Below, piece after piece: positions 1 to 8,081 of a stretch of DNA of 17,018 nt. The DNA is from Deltaproteobacteria bacterium. Its GTDB lineage: Bacteria > Bdellovibrionota > JACOXK01. The position numbers and the translations under genes are program-made. The stretch lies in the NCBI GenBank assembly GCA_016186995.1, contig JACPKQ010000002.1, positions 1-17,018 on the forward strand. Direction: 5' to 3'. Numbering within the stretch: position 1 is the first letter of the stretch; each line of letters opens with the position of its first letter. Below the pieces are notes generated by a model that did not search any database, was not told where the DNA came from, and was given only the letters and a program-made list of their open reading frames with translations.

Positions 1-2
1 CC

Positions 3-2054
3 GAGGAAGCTGAATTATCCAGAAGAGACAAGTTTTTAGTGCAGGAGCTTTCTATTTTAGGCCAGGGCATTGAGCCAATTCAAAGAGCCAATCCTGTTAT
101 GAGGGCAACCGATTGGAAAGACACGCTTCGGGGATGGAAAAGCTTCCTTTTAGAGCCCGAAGACACAGTTGAAAAAGAAAGAAGAAGACATCTTGAATCT
201 CTTGAGAGATTGCGTGCTCTGAATGATCGAAGATCTTTTAATGCTCTTTATCACATAAGCTACCCTGAAGCTTACAGATACCATCCTAGAACAACAGTTC
301 GAGCCAAAGAAATTTTATTTGAGCTTATTTATTTATGGAATTTAGATCAGTTTAATACAATAGAACAAGCCATTGAAAAAAGAATCGAAGAATTAAAAAA
401 TTCATCTCATTATGTGATGTTAAACGGAAGGCATGATCCTGGAAGTGTAAGGCTTATTGAGAAGGAAGAAAAATATAGAAAGCTTCTTCTTCATGCCAGA
501 GAAAGTTATGATCCAACGATTCAGGATGGAACAAATGAAACTTCTTATAACTATTTAACAGCACTTGAAGGGGCTGCGACTGTTCCAAAAGATATTATTG
601 GTTTTTTTCTTTTTGATACTCTATTGAGCAATCATCCTAAAAATCTTATTGCTCTTCCAACAAGATTTGTTTCAGGGCTGCTGAGTGCTGTTTATCATGG
701 CATTAAAGATATTCCAGATGAAATTTCAGGGCTCTTTACAGCGGGTCATTATGGTGCATCTGGATATGAGTTAGGACAGAAAACAGCCAATACGGTTATT
801 GTCCTTGTCCCCACTGTAAAGCTTGCTAAGCAACTCGCTCACTATCAAATAAGACTGCCTGAACAATATTTTGGAGATCGTGGAAATGCACAAAGACCCA
901 GTCCCAATGGAATAAATCCTTATGTACCAGATTTATCACCCAAGCCTGAGTGGGGGAATCCACATCCTTTTGATAATACTTATCGCCCTCAACTTCCCAC
1001 ACAAACACCCCAAGGTTCCGTGGCAACTTTAGTCAATCCTTTTACAGAAGTTCTGCCAAAGCTCAGTGTTCCAGATGTGCTCCCACAAGAATTATGGCTA
1101 GATACACTACCAACCCCTCATGGCATTACTTTTGTGATTCCTCCAGGAGACTATTTTCCAGAGAGAAAAGGAAAAATAAAAGTTATTATTATTCGAAAAG
1201 ATAACGACGGAAATATTCTTGGCTACGAAGAAACAGAAATTGATGAAGATACTGTACTTCTTGGATTTAATATCCCTAAAAATAAGACCTCTGATCTTTC
1301 GGGCCCGCAAGCTTCCACGGATGGCGGCGAGAATGTTCAAGGACACAAAGGTGGCGCAGAAGAGGAAGAAGACCCTGTCATTCTTATAGGTGTTGACCGT
1401 ATTGAAGTGACAGACAGCATGTCAGTAGAAGAAATCATGGCAAGAATTACTGATAGCACCATTTTCGCTAACAGTGAAAATGAAAGTATTATTTTCCCAA
1501 AACTGATTGCGGCACTGGAAGTTCCTCATTTAAAAGAAAGAGCCAGAAACGCTCTGCTCATGAGCGATGTAGCACTAGCGCTTCTTTACTATGGAGACAC
1601 ACTTCAAAAGAAAGGCCTGAGTTCAGAGGTGAGAAAAACTATCATAGAACTCACTCTTTCAAGTATTGTTCGCCACATGAAAGCATTAGCATCGGACATC
1701 GTTCAAAGAAGAATCTTAGATAGAATCTTTTTAGCGCAATTAAGACAAAGCAAAGAGCTTCATTATCCTATTTTAAAGGAATTGAAAAAAGACGGCAATG
1801 ACAGCACCAGGTTACATGCCGAAAGAATTTTAGAAATATTAGAGAGTGAAGATTCTCTTCTTGAACAGCTTAAAGGAAATGAAGCAGTAAGAGAGCGTGC
1901 GGCAATTAAACTGGCACAAATGGAAATACCCCCTATTTTAGAATTGATTCAAGCGCTCGAAAACCCTGAAACTGAAGAAGGTGCAGATTATGCTTTAAGA
2001 CTGATTGGGTTTAGAAAAGCAAATCTTTTACAGAGATCTGTGAAGAAGCCCTGA
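3..2054 (+). CDS. Large protein of unknown function, 5'-truncated by window edge, HEAT-like C-terminus
   Basis: Not recognised. The reading frame is open back to the first base of the window: codons from position 3 read E-E-A-E-L-S-R-R-D-K-F-L before the GTG at 39. That GTG has no ribosome site, so the gene very likely starts upstream and this is its C-terminal 680 or so residues. Counting from the GTG, the order is a charged alpha-helical region (about 1-180), a hydrophobic Gly-rich stretch (about 190-270, predicted helices), a Pro/Asn-rich linker (about 280-370, many Pro-x-x repeats), a possible beta segment, an acidic Gly-rich spacer (about 430-450), and a helical tail (about 470-671) whose Leu/Ala spacing looks like HEAT or Armadillo repeats. 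The hydrophobic core followed by a modular tail recalls large secreted modular proteins, but no catalytic motif is visible. It converges on the next gene. Confidence 0.75.
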   Translation, partial: EEAELSRRDKFLVQELSILGQGIEPIQRANPVMRATDWKDTLRGWKSFLLEPEDTVEKERRRHLESLERLRALNDRRSFNALYHISYPEAYRYHPRTTVRAKEILFELIYLWNLDQFNTIEQAIEKRIEELKNSSHYVMLNGRHDPGSVRLIEKEEKYRKLLLHARESYDPTIQDGTNETSYNYLTALEGAATVPKDIIGFFLFDTLLSNHPKNLIALPTRFVSGLLSAVYHGIKDIPDEISGLFTAGHYGASGYELGQKTANTVIVLVPTVKLAKQLAHYQIRLPEQYFGDRGNAQRPSPNGINPYVPDLSPKPEWGNPHPFDNTYRPQLPTQTPQGSVATLVNPFTEVLPKLSVPDVLPQELWLDTLPTPHGITFVIPPGDYFPERKGKIKVIIIRKDNDGNILGYEETEIDEDTVLLGFNIPKNKTSDLSGPQASTDGGENVQGHKGGAEEEEDPVILIGVDRIEVTDSMSVEEIMARITDSTIFANSENESIIFPKLIAALEVPHLKERARNALLMSDVALALLYYGDTLQKKGLSSEVRKTIIELTLSSIVRHMKALASDIVQRRILDRIFLAQLRQSKELHYPILKELKKDGNDSTRLHAERILEILESEDSLLEQLKGNEAVRERAAIKLAQMEIPPILELIQALENPETEEGADYALRLIGFRKANLLQRSVKKP

Positions 2055-2083
2055 GGTTTTGAATGTGAAAAGAGAAATACTGG

Positions 2084-2137
2084 ATCCCGGACAATGCGGA
2101 GCCTGCCCTCGACTTTGATCGGGGGCACTTCCGGGAT
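2084..2137. repeat. Nested palindromic (REP-like) element between convergent genes
   Basis: Outer arms ATCCCGGA (2084-2091) and TCCGGGAT (2130-2137) are perfect complements. An inner stem pairs TGCCCTCGA (2104-2112) with TCGGGGGCA (2119-2127), with one G-T wobble and a 6-base loop. The element is much more GC-rich than its surroundings. Just downstream, GGGATGACA occurs twice (2133-2141 and 2154-2162). Palindromes built on this ATCCCGGA/TCCGGGAT core are commonly dispersed in bacterial intergenic regions. It lies between the stops of two convergent genes and could act as a transcript-end structure for both, but neither side has a U-run, so it is not a classic intrinsic terminator. Confidence 0.6.
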
Positions 2138-2168
2138 GACAGTGGGATTTACAGGGATGACAAAACGA

Positions 2169-2717
2169 TTATTCGGTTGTTGCTATGGTATAAATGGTGT
2201 GAGGATTGCCAAGTAAATCCATGGTAGAATCAAAGGTTCCACACCATCCAAATCCTTCACGAACATGAGCTTCCCACTTAAAAGGTTTTAAATCTTTGCA
2301 TGTTCTGTCTGTGTGATCCACAAGATGGATGCTAAATCTCTTGGCTTCATAAGGATCAACAGGCATCACTTCCATTGTGCTGTTCATTCTTAAAGGTTGT
2401 GGAGCAATAAGTTGAGCTGTGTATTCTACCGAACCGCAGTCCACTTCATTTGTAGTGATAATAGGGTGTTTTTCAACAATAAGCTCATGACTGTTTTTAT
2501 CGTAATAAGTAAGAGTCATACTTGTTGGACTTTCTGCATCATCTCTTTGATGAAGAGTTAACTGCGCATCGATAGCATTTTCAAAATCGCCGTGGGCATT
2601 TTGAATATCCATACGAGCATGTGCAAGTGGGCGTTCCCAATCAGGGCGAAAGGCTGCTTGAGCCATTTGAGTTACACATAATACAACGAGACCTAAAACA
2701 ACGAATACCTTTTTCAT
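2169..2717 (-). CDS. Small exported protein of unknown function, divergent from LysR regulator
   Basis: The 182 residues begin with a clear Sec signal peptide: Lys2-Lys3, a hydrophobic core, and a probable cut after A-Q-A at residue 21. The mature part is about 160 residues, lacks membrane segments, and contains three cysteines (in D-C-G, T-C-K and W-C-G contexts), so at least one disulphide is possible in the periplasm. The composition suggests a beta-rich fold. I do not recognise the family. The start is well fixed by a perfect AGGAGG at 2724-2729 seven bases upstream. It is divergent from a LysR-type regulator 136 bp away, an arrangement in which the regulator often controls the divergent gene. 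That makes it the likeliest target, by inference. No convincing sigma70 promoter was found for this direction. Confidence 0.8.
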   Translation of the reverse strand: MKKVFVVLGLVVLCVTQMAQAAFRPDWERPLAHARMDIQNAHGDFENAIDAQLTLHQRDDAESPTSMTLTYYDKNSHELIVEKHPIITTNEVDCGSVEYTAQLIAPQPLRMNSTMEVMPVDPYEAKRFSIHLVDHTDRTCKDLKPFKWEAHVREGFGWCGTFDSTMDLLGNPHTIYTIATTE

Positions 2718-2723
2718 ACGATA

Positions 2724-2729
2724 CCTCCT
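2724..2729 (-). promoter_or_regulatory. Consensus Shine-Dalgarno of the exported protein
   Basis: The complement reads AGGAGG, six of six against the 16S anti-SD, with a 6-base spacer to the ATG at 2717. It fixes the start codon of the small exported protein. Confidence 0.8.
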
Positions 2730-2778
2730 AAGTACCTGTCATTCTGAACACTCTTTAAATTCTTTCAGAGACAATTTA

Positions 2779-2808
2779 TTGACTTACAACGAGAACCCAT
2801 ACTATACA
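2779..2808 (+). promoter_or_regulatory. Sigma70-like promoter of the LysR-type regulator
   Basis: A -35 TTGACT (2779-2784) and a -10 TATACA (2803-2808) are separated by 18 bases, each 5 of 6 to consensus. Transcription would start near 2815, giving a leader of about 40 bases with an inverted repeat ATTAAAA/TTTTAAT (2821-2827, 2836-2842) just before the ribosome site. Confidence 0.5.
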
Positions 2809-2819
2809 AAAAAAAGTAT
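2799..2819. promoter_or_regulatory. Candidate LysR-type operator (T-N11-A inverted repeat)
   Basis: ATACT (2799-2803), 11 bases, then AGTAT (2815-2819) form a perfect 5-bp dyad that satisfies the LysR-family T-N11-A rule. It overlaps the -10 and start site of the regulator's own promoter and lies in the region shared with the divergent exported protein. The geometry suits autorepression by the regulator. The link to this protein is inferred from position. Confidence 0.5.
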
Positions 2820-2853
2820 TATTAAAAATTATTACTTTTAATAGGAGTTCATT

Positions 2854-3780
2854 ATGATTCTTGATAATCTCAACCTCAATCACTTAAGAATGTTTGAATG
2901 TGTTTTCAGGACAAAAAACATGACGAAAGCTGCGGAAGAACTTCACCTAACTCAATCTGGGGTGAGTCAACATATGAAAGCGCTTGAAGATTCTCTTGGA
3001 CTCAAACTTTTTGACCGTGTCAGACAAAGGCTTGTTCCTACACGTCATGCTGAGCATCTTTATTTTCAATGTCGTAAGGGGCTTTTTGGTATCGAAGAAG
3101 CATTAGAAGAAATAATTGAGGTGAAAAAAGAAATATCAGGACTTGTGTGTATTGGTGTGCCTGTTGAGTTTGGAAATAACTGTATTCTTCCATATCTTTC
3201 AGATTTATGTAAAAAATACCCAAAATTAAGACTCAATATTAAATATGGTTATGCTTATGAAATGAATGATCTTATTTTAAATGGAGCACTTGATTTTGCT
3301 TTTGTGGATGCCTTTGGTTTTGATAGACGTATTCACGCGCAAGCTGTTTACGGGGAGCAACATATTCTTTGTGCATCACAAGATTATTTAAAAACGAAGG
3401 ACAAACTTCAAGAAAGTAAAAAGTTTTTTGAATCTCTTGAATACATCGCCTATCTTAAATCAGAACCCGTTTTGAGAATGTGGTTTAAACATCATTTCAA
3501 GCATTCACACATTCATTTAAATGTAAGAGCCACTGTTGTAGATGTACAAGGGGTAGCACAGCTTATTCTTTCAGGAATAGGCGTGGGTATTCTTCCACGC
3601 CACCACATTCAAAAATTAGGAAGTGACAAACACAAACTTTATTTTTTTACGGGCTGTGGAACACCTTTAAGAAATGAAATCAGTGTCGCTTATTTGAGAG
3701 AACGCTCATTTTCCAAAGCAACACTACTTGTTAGAAATGAATTGATAAAAAGTTTTAATAGGGTCGAACATTTTTTATAA
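2854..3780 (+). CDS. LysR-type transcriptional regulator
   Basis: The 308 residues match the usual LysR length (about 300). Residues 5-65 form the winged helix-turn-helix, with the family hallmarks L-R-M-F-E, M-T-K-A-A-E-E-L-H-L-T-Q-S-G-V-S-Q-H-M-K-A-L-E and G-x-x-L-F-D-R. Residues 95-300 form the two-lobed periplasmic-binding-protein-like effector domain, with a typical start (S-G-L-V-C-I-G-V-P) and the conserved G-I-G-V-G-I-L-P segment near residue 245. It is a cytoplasmic DNA-binding regulator. The effector cannot be read from the sequence. The start is supported by AGGAG at 2843-2847. It is divergent from the small exported protein and lies upstream of a four-gene envelope operon that has its own promoter. 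Either could be its target. Confidence 0.92.
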   Translation: MILDNLNLNHLRMFECVFRTKNMTKAAEELHLTQSGVSQHMKALEDSLGLKLFDRVRQRLVPTRHAEHLYFQCRKGLFGIEEALEEIIEVKKEISGLVCIGVPVEFGNNCILPYLSDLCKKYPKLRLNIKYGYAYEMNDLILNGALDFAFVDAFGFDRRIHAQAVYGEQHILCASQDYLKTKDKLQESKKFFESLEYIAYLKSEPVLRMWFKHHFKHSHIHLNVRATVVDVQGVAQLILSGIGVGILPRHHIQKLGSDKHKLYFFTGCGTPLRNEISVAYLRERSFSKATLLVRNELIKSFNRVEHFL

Positions 3781-3789
3781 CGGCTTGTC

Positions 3790-3818
3790 TTGACACGTTG
3801 CACAACCACTTATTTAAT
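3790..3818 (+). promoter_or_regulatory. Near-consensus sigma70 promoter of the envelope operon
   Basis: TTGACA (3790-3795, six of six) is followed by exactly 17 bases and TTTAAT (3813-3818, five of six). Transcription would start near 3825, leaving a leader of about 75 bases before the first gene. It is the strongest promoter-like sequence in the window and probably drives the four genes that end at 9132. Confidence 0.6.
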
Positions 3819-3853
3819 GTTTTTAGGTCCGTGTTAGTCTGTTGTGGCTACGC

Positions 3854-3872
3854 CGTTTTGAGGATCAAAGCG
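3854..3872 (+). promoter_or_regulatory. Hairpin in the leader of the envelope operon
   Basis: CGTTTTGA (3854-3861) pairs with TCAAAGCG (3865-3872), with one G-U pair and a 3-base loop. It is followed by a GC-rich purine stretch leading to the GAGG ribosome site (3887-3890). It may modulate access to the first start codon, or be a leftover of a dispersed repeat. There is no direct proof of function. Confidence 0.35.
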
Positions 3873-3898
3873 CGGAGCGACGACGAGAGGGTATCGTT

Positions 3899-4348
3899 AT
3901 GAAAAAATTTTTTGTTCTTGTTTTTTTTATTAGTTTTTCAAGTGTTTGTTTTGCAGGAATTCCAAAAGATCTTGAAGAAAGACTTTTAAGCCATCCTTGG
4001 AATGGATTTATCACAAATGTCGATAGTCTGAGTAACAGTCAAATACAGATTTTAATCAACTTTATTCGTGATGAGAGAGGGCCCCTTAATGCTACAATCA
4101 CCCTTTATAATTACGAAACAGGCAATGGACGTTTTAATTTTACGCGCTTTGCTGATGTAAAGTATAATAATGTGAAAGAACATCTTCTTATTTCTTGGTG
4201 GCCACCACTCACCCCTAAAAACAGACAAACGTGGATTTTAGAATCTACCTTCATTGCAGATACCTTTATAAGTGGTTTGTTTTTAGAACAACCTCGAACC
4301 GAAGAACCTGATGTTCTTGTCGAAAAAGGCACTTTTAGAATTCAATAG
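3899..4348 (+). CDS. Small secreted protein of unknown function, first gene of envelope operon
   Basis: The 149 residues begin with a strong Sec signal peptide (Lys2-Lys3, Phe/Val core, probable cut after C-F-A at residue 19). An in-frame TTG at 3842 would add 19 residues, but that extension is very Arg-rich, reads through the leader hairpin and would bury the signal peptide. The ATG at 3899, with GAGG 8 bases upstream, is therefore preferred. The mature protein of about 130 residues has no cysteines or membrane segments and has a beta-type pattern (alternating aromatic/hydrophobic residues such as T-I-T-L-Y-N-Y, and W-W-P-P). No family is recognised. It ends 45 bases before the outer-membrane protein gene on the same strand, which suggests co-transcription and a periplasmic role alongside it. 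Confidence 0.8.
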   Translation: MKKFFVLVFFISFSSVCFAGIPKDLEERLLSHPWNGFITNVDSLSNSQIQILINFIRDERGPLNATITLYNYETGNGRFNFTRFADVKYNNVKEHLLISWWPPLTPKNRQTWILESTFIADTFISGLFLEQPRTEEPDVLVEKGTFRIQ

Positions 4349-4393
4349 CTCTTTCTTGAAGTTCATGTGAAGCTCTGATAGAAGTGAGCCTTC

Positions 4394-5719
4394 ATGGTTC
4401 GACGCTTGATTCTTTTTGCGTTTGCTGTATCGTTTTTTTTACTTTCTTATGTGCAAGCGGGAAGCCTCATTTTTTTTCATGAAGCTCAAAATAATATTCC
4501 TGCTGTTGAGCTAGAAACCAACCAGTATTTTTATACTTCTCAGTATAGAGAAAGTAACTTTGAACAAAGATATTCTTTAAGTGTTAAGGCTTATTCAGAA
4601 AAAGATCAGGATTTTCAATACGGTTTAGCGAGTTATTTTTGGAAGTTAGAACCAAGTGAAGTTGCTCAGTGGTTTGAGGTGAGTGAGCTTTTTGTTGGAT
4701 TTCAAACCCCCTCTTGGCAGGTAAAATTAGGGCGAGTTTTGCCACAGTGGGGGAACTTGCACTCTTATTCTCCTGTTTTAAAAAATTTTCCTTATTTTTC
4801 GTTAGATCCTCTGTCGAACATTCAAGAAGGGCTTGTAGGTGCTTATTTTTCTTACAGGGGAAAAAAAACAAAAGTTGAGTTTCTATTAAGTCCTTTATTT
4901 ATTCCTCTTTTAGGAGGTCCTCGTCTTGAGGGTGTTGGAGAAGATCATTTAGAAGTATGGTCAAGATGGCTTCCGCCTTTACTCTATCGCGCAAAAATGG
5001 GAGGTGGTATTTTACCTGTAGATTATACAGTCACCCTCCCTAAAATAGTAAATGTTTTATTTCAAAATGGAGCTATTGTGAGATGGGGTGCTCACAACGA
5101 GGTCGGAAGTTTTTCTGTTCATGCTGCCTCTGTCATCAACCCTTCACCAAGAATACGTATAGAAGAAAAACTGGTTCCTCATAAACCAGAATTAAGAGCT
5201 TATTTAAGTCCGGAGTTTCACAGAGAAGAAATGATAGGTCTTGATGGGCAAATAAATTTTTTAGGAGGTTCTTTTTTTAGTGAAGCGTCTTATGTAAGAC
5301 CACGTAATCCACATTCTTTGTTAGAAAACATGTATAAAAATGCATCTTTCAAAACGCTTTTAGGAATAAAAATAGCGAACGCATCTTGGTTACCCCATTG
5401 GATTGCAGGACTCTCTTACGAAAAGATATTGGGGCAAAAAACTGTTGATTCCACCCCAGGTTTTTTACCTCATAAATCACCTTTTCTTTTTTTTACATCT
5501 TTAAATTTAAAACCTTTTCATTGGAGCGAACTCGGCTTTATGACTGAAACCGATAGTGAGTTTAAAGAAGGTGTTTTAAGAGGAAGTTTTGGATTTTTTA
5601 CGTTTGATAGCTTTTCTTTATCTTTAGGGTTAGATGTTTTGTGGGGAGAGGATGACACTTATTGGGGGCAATTTCGCGCGCATGATCGTATGTGGCTCAA
5701 AGGAACTTATGTTTTTTAA
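4394..5719 (+). CDS. Predicted outer-membrane beta-barrel protein
   Basis: The 441 residues start with a signal peptide (Arg3-Arg4, hydrophobic core, cut after V-Q-A near residue 22). The mature part is rich in aromatic and Gly residues, with alternating amphipathic strands (for example Q-R-Y-S-L-S-V-K-A-Y, F-Q-Y-G-L-A-S-Y-F-W, W-Q-V-K-L-G-R-V-L). It ends K-G-T-Y-V-F, the terminal-Phe strand recognised by the BAM machinery. Length and pattern fit a 14-16 strand or larger barrel. The motif G-R-V-L-P-Q-W-G-N resembles a pattern seen in porin-like barrels with a plug segment, but I cannot name the family or substrate. The start has only a weak ribosome site (GAAGTGAG). Its 3' end overlaps the next gene by 11 bases, so the two are probably translationally coupled. 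Confidence 0.75.
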   Translation: MVRRLILFAFAVSFFLLSYVQAGSLIFFHEAQNNIPAVELETNQYFYTSQYRESNFEQRYSLSVKAYSEKDQDFQYGLASYFWKLEPSEVAQWFEVSELFVGFQTPSWQVKLGRVLPQWGNLHSYSPVLKNFPYFSLDPLSNIQEGLVGAYFSYRGKKTKVEFLLSPLFIPLLGGPRLEGVGEDHLEVWSRWLPPLLYRAKMGGGILPVDYTVTLPKIVNVLFQNGAIVRWGAHNEVGSFSVHAASVINPSPRIRIEEKLVPHKPELRAYLSPEFHREEMIGLDGQINFLGGSFFSEASYVRPRNPHSLLENMYKNASFKTLLGIKIANASWLPHWIAGLSYEKILGQKTVDSTPGFLPHKSPFLFFTSLNLKPFHWSELGFMTETDSEFKEGVLRGSFGFFTFDSFSLSLGLDVLWGEDDTYWGQFRAHDRMWLKGTYVF

Positions 5720-8081
5720 AAAAGTACAGTTTTTAGTTTTTGCTCTTTCTGTCGCAGGTTGCAGTAGAATGATTGGAGAACCTCCCCCTCTCCAAAAAGA
5801 GCTTGTTATTGATTTTAAAGATTCACAAACTCAAAAAGAATCTGAAAATCCGTGTTCTATAGACGTTTATCTTCTTACCAAGGCGTTTGAAACAGGAGCT
5901 TTAACAACTTCAAGTATACAACAAACTGTGTCTTGTGTTGAAGAAGCTTTAATAACAGCTCAGAAGAAGCTTGAAACAATTGAAGAGGGTGTTTTAAGTT
6001 ACGATGAACTTCAAAAAGTTATTGATGCAAAAGTTTTGGGTGATCCAGTCGAAATCAAAAAATGGGTGTGGAGACTTTTTTCAGCTCGGGATATTATTTT
6101 AGGAGAAAATGTTAAGAAAATTTCTTTTTTTCAAATTTCTAAAATTCTTAAAAAAATTAAAAATGGAGCAAGAGAAATAGAGTCTCTTTCTCAAAGCTTT
6201 TCACGATATCAAAAGTTATCTTCAGAGAAAAAGGAATACTGGGGTACCCGGAAAAAACTTATAGAAGCCTATCTTAATTTAGCAAAAAAATTAATAATTA
6301 ATGAACAAGGAAAGTATGAACGTTCTTACACAAAGGATTTTCTTTTAAAGCAGTATCGTGTGTGGGACTCTCTCCATGAAGAAGTGGGCGAGCACTATGT
6401 TAAGGCAGGCTTTTTGGCTAACAGAGTTTTTTTTGGAAAAACAGAGGGTTTGATTGAGGCTTTCGATTTTGAAAAACTGCTTCAGTATTTTATTGAAGTT
6501 TATATGCTTGTGACTGATGTTGAAGAGCTTTTAGCAAACAAGGTTTGGACCATAAAAGAATCTATTTCTTTTATTAATGCCTATAAAAATCTTTTAGAAA
6601 AACTTCTTCATATTTTTTTGGCCGAAGGTCAAAAAGAACTTAAAAAAGAAGATCTTATTCGTATGCTTGAGTTTCTTCATGAGCCTGTAGAAGGTAAAGG
6701 AGGCGAGCTTGTCGAAGCAATTTTAGAACTTAAGGTTAAGATTTTTGGTGGAAGTTTAGAATCTTTTACAAATGAAGAGCTTGAAAAAATTTCAAAAAGT
6801 TTTAAGTATGGTGTGGATTCTTACAATAGAAGTGAAAGAATTTTTGAAAAAAGGAAAGATTATCTTTCACTTGAAGAAATAAAACAATGGATAGAAGAAA
6901 AAGGCTCCATACTTGCCGATGCTAATGATTATTTTAAAATACTTGAATCGCTTCCTAAAATTCTTTATTTTTGGACAACTCCTTATCAAAGTAGTTTTAT
7001 TATAAGAAAATCAAATTTTACGCTTTCTCAAGTCACTTCTGTTTTGTTTAGAAATATTGTGGATGCTTATGATGACGATCAAGATGGAAAGCTTTCTTTA
7101 AAGCTTTATGATGTTAGGCCAGAAGTACCTCCTGAAATTGGGCACATGGAGTTAATAGGACTTGTAAATACAACTCAAAAATTTTTTAAAGGGCTTGATT
7201 TTTTGGCAGGTAAAAAAGACGATATGTGGTCAAAACCCTTAGGCCTAGATCCTCAAATCTTGGGTCAAGTTTTGATCGTTTTAGCAGATCAGCTTCTCTA
7301 TAACAGTAATGCAGATAATACTATTGATACTTTTGAGTTAACAGAAGTTGCAAGTTTTATTTTTGAAAACATGCGCGCCGTCACTTGGTTTTATTGGGAT
7401 CCTAAGATACGCCCTTTTCATCTTCCCGGTACAGAAAATGAACAAAAGCTTCTTAAAAGAGAAGGATTGCTTTCTTTATTGGATGAAGTTGAAACTTTGC
7501 GGTGGTATTTCCCAAATATTATTCAAGATTTATCTCAAAAAGAAATTGTTCAATATGTTGAAAATTTTATTGCTATGATTGGAAGAAACAATCCAGAAAA
7601 TATCTCTTCAAGTGAGTTAGGAATTATTTTTGGAGTCGTAAGACTTGTTGAAACTATTTTTCTTAAATATGATCAGAATAAAGATGGTTTTTTGGATTAT
7701 AAAGAGGTGAACAAAATTTATTCTCATTTTGAGCCAACTATTAAATCTATTATTCAAAATCATGAAAAATACGATAAAGATTTTGAAAATATTCCAGTCA
7801 TTGGGGCAGTAGGTCAGTTTAGTACTTACATCCTTAAAAAATTTAGAAAAAATATTATTTCTATGGATTCGATTTATAAAAAAATCTTTCAGTATTCAGT
7901 CACAAATGCAAAACTTCCAAAAAGCTGGGGAGATCTCTTTGTTGTGAAAATTAAAGGACCTGATGACATGGATTCTATTTCTTATTTTTCTGAAAACAGA
8001 GTCAAAACAGATCGTATGACTATTTCTAAACTCTTAGCTGATATTGCTAAGACAGCTCAAGAGATTAATTGGGATGAATAA
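5709..8081 (+). CDS. EF-hand calcium-binding lipoprotein of unknown function
   Basis: The 790 residues start at the ATG that overlaps the end of the barrel gene. A longer frame from a TTG at 5634 would lie inside that gene and hide the signal. Residues 1-18 are a lipoprotein signal with lipobox V-A-G-C (Cys18). Ser follows the Cys, with no Asp retention signal, so outer-membrane sorting is expected. The body is Lys/Glu-rich and mostly alpha-helical. Three EF-hand loops are visible: residues 455-466 (D-D-D-Q-D-G-K-L-S, but Leu instead of Glu at position 12), 532-543 (N-S-N-A-D-N-T-I-D, ending in Glu, Asn in place of Gly6), and 655-666 (D-Q-N-K-D-G-F-L-D-Y-K-E, fully canonical). At least one site should bind calcium. 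No enzymatic motif was found. The gene overlaps both neighbours, which points to a shared complex or process with the barrel. Confidence 0.82.
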   Translation: MFFKKVQFLVFALSVAGCSRMIGEPPPLQKELVIDFKDSQTQKESENPCSIDVYLLTKAFETGALTTSSIQQTVSCVEEALITAQKKLETIEEGVLSYDELQKVIDAKVLGDPVEIKKWVWRLFSARDIILGENVKKISFFQISKILKKIKNGAREIESLSQSFSRYQKLSSEKKEYWGTRKKLIEAYLNLAKKLIINEQGKYERSYTKDFLLKQYRVWDSLHEEVGEHYVKAGFLANRVFFGKTEGLIEAFDFEKLLQYFIEVYMLVTDVEELLANKVWTIKESISFINAYKNLLEKLLHIFLAEGQKELKKEDLIRMLEFLHEPVEGKGGELVEAILELKVKIFGGSLESFTNEELEKISKSFKYGVDSYNRSERIFEKRKDYLSLEEIKQWIEEKGSILADANDYFKILESLPKILYFWTTPYQSSFIIRKSNFTLSQVTSVLFRNIVDAYDDDQDGKLSLKLYDVRPEVPPEIGHMELIGLVNTTQKFFKGLDFLAGKKDDMWSKPLGLDPQILGQVLIVLADQLLYNSNADNTIDTFELTEVASFIFENMRAVTWFYWDPKIRPFHLPGTENEQKLLKREGLLSLLDEVETLRWYFPNIIQDLSQKEIVQYVENFIAMIGRNNPENISSSELGIIFGVVRLVETIFLKYDQNKDGFLDYKEVNKIYSHFEPTIKSIIQNHEKYDKDFENIPVIGAVGQFSTYILKKFRKNIISMDSIYKKIFQYSVTNAKLPKSWGDLFVVKIKGPDDMDSISYFSENRVKTDRMTISKLLADIAKTAQEINWDE

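Noticed and set aside
39-41. GTG as start of the first gene
   Set aside because: The frame stays open to the left edge of the window and there is no ribosome site, so the gene is truncated rather than starting here.
3842-3898. TTG-initiated extension of the small secreted protein
   Set aside because: It would add an Arg-rich stretch in front of a perfect signal peptide and runs through a leader hairpin; the ATG at 3899 has GAGG at the right distance.
5634-5708. TTG-initiated extension of the EF-hand lipoprotein
   Set aside because: It lies inside the barrel gene and would bury the lipoprotein signal; the ATG at 5709 gives a proper lipobox.
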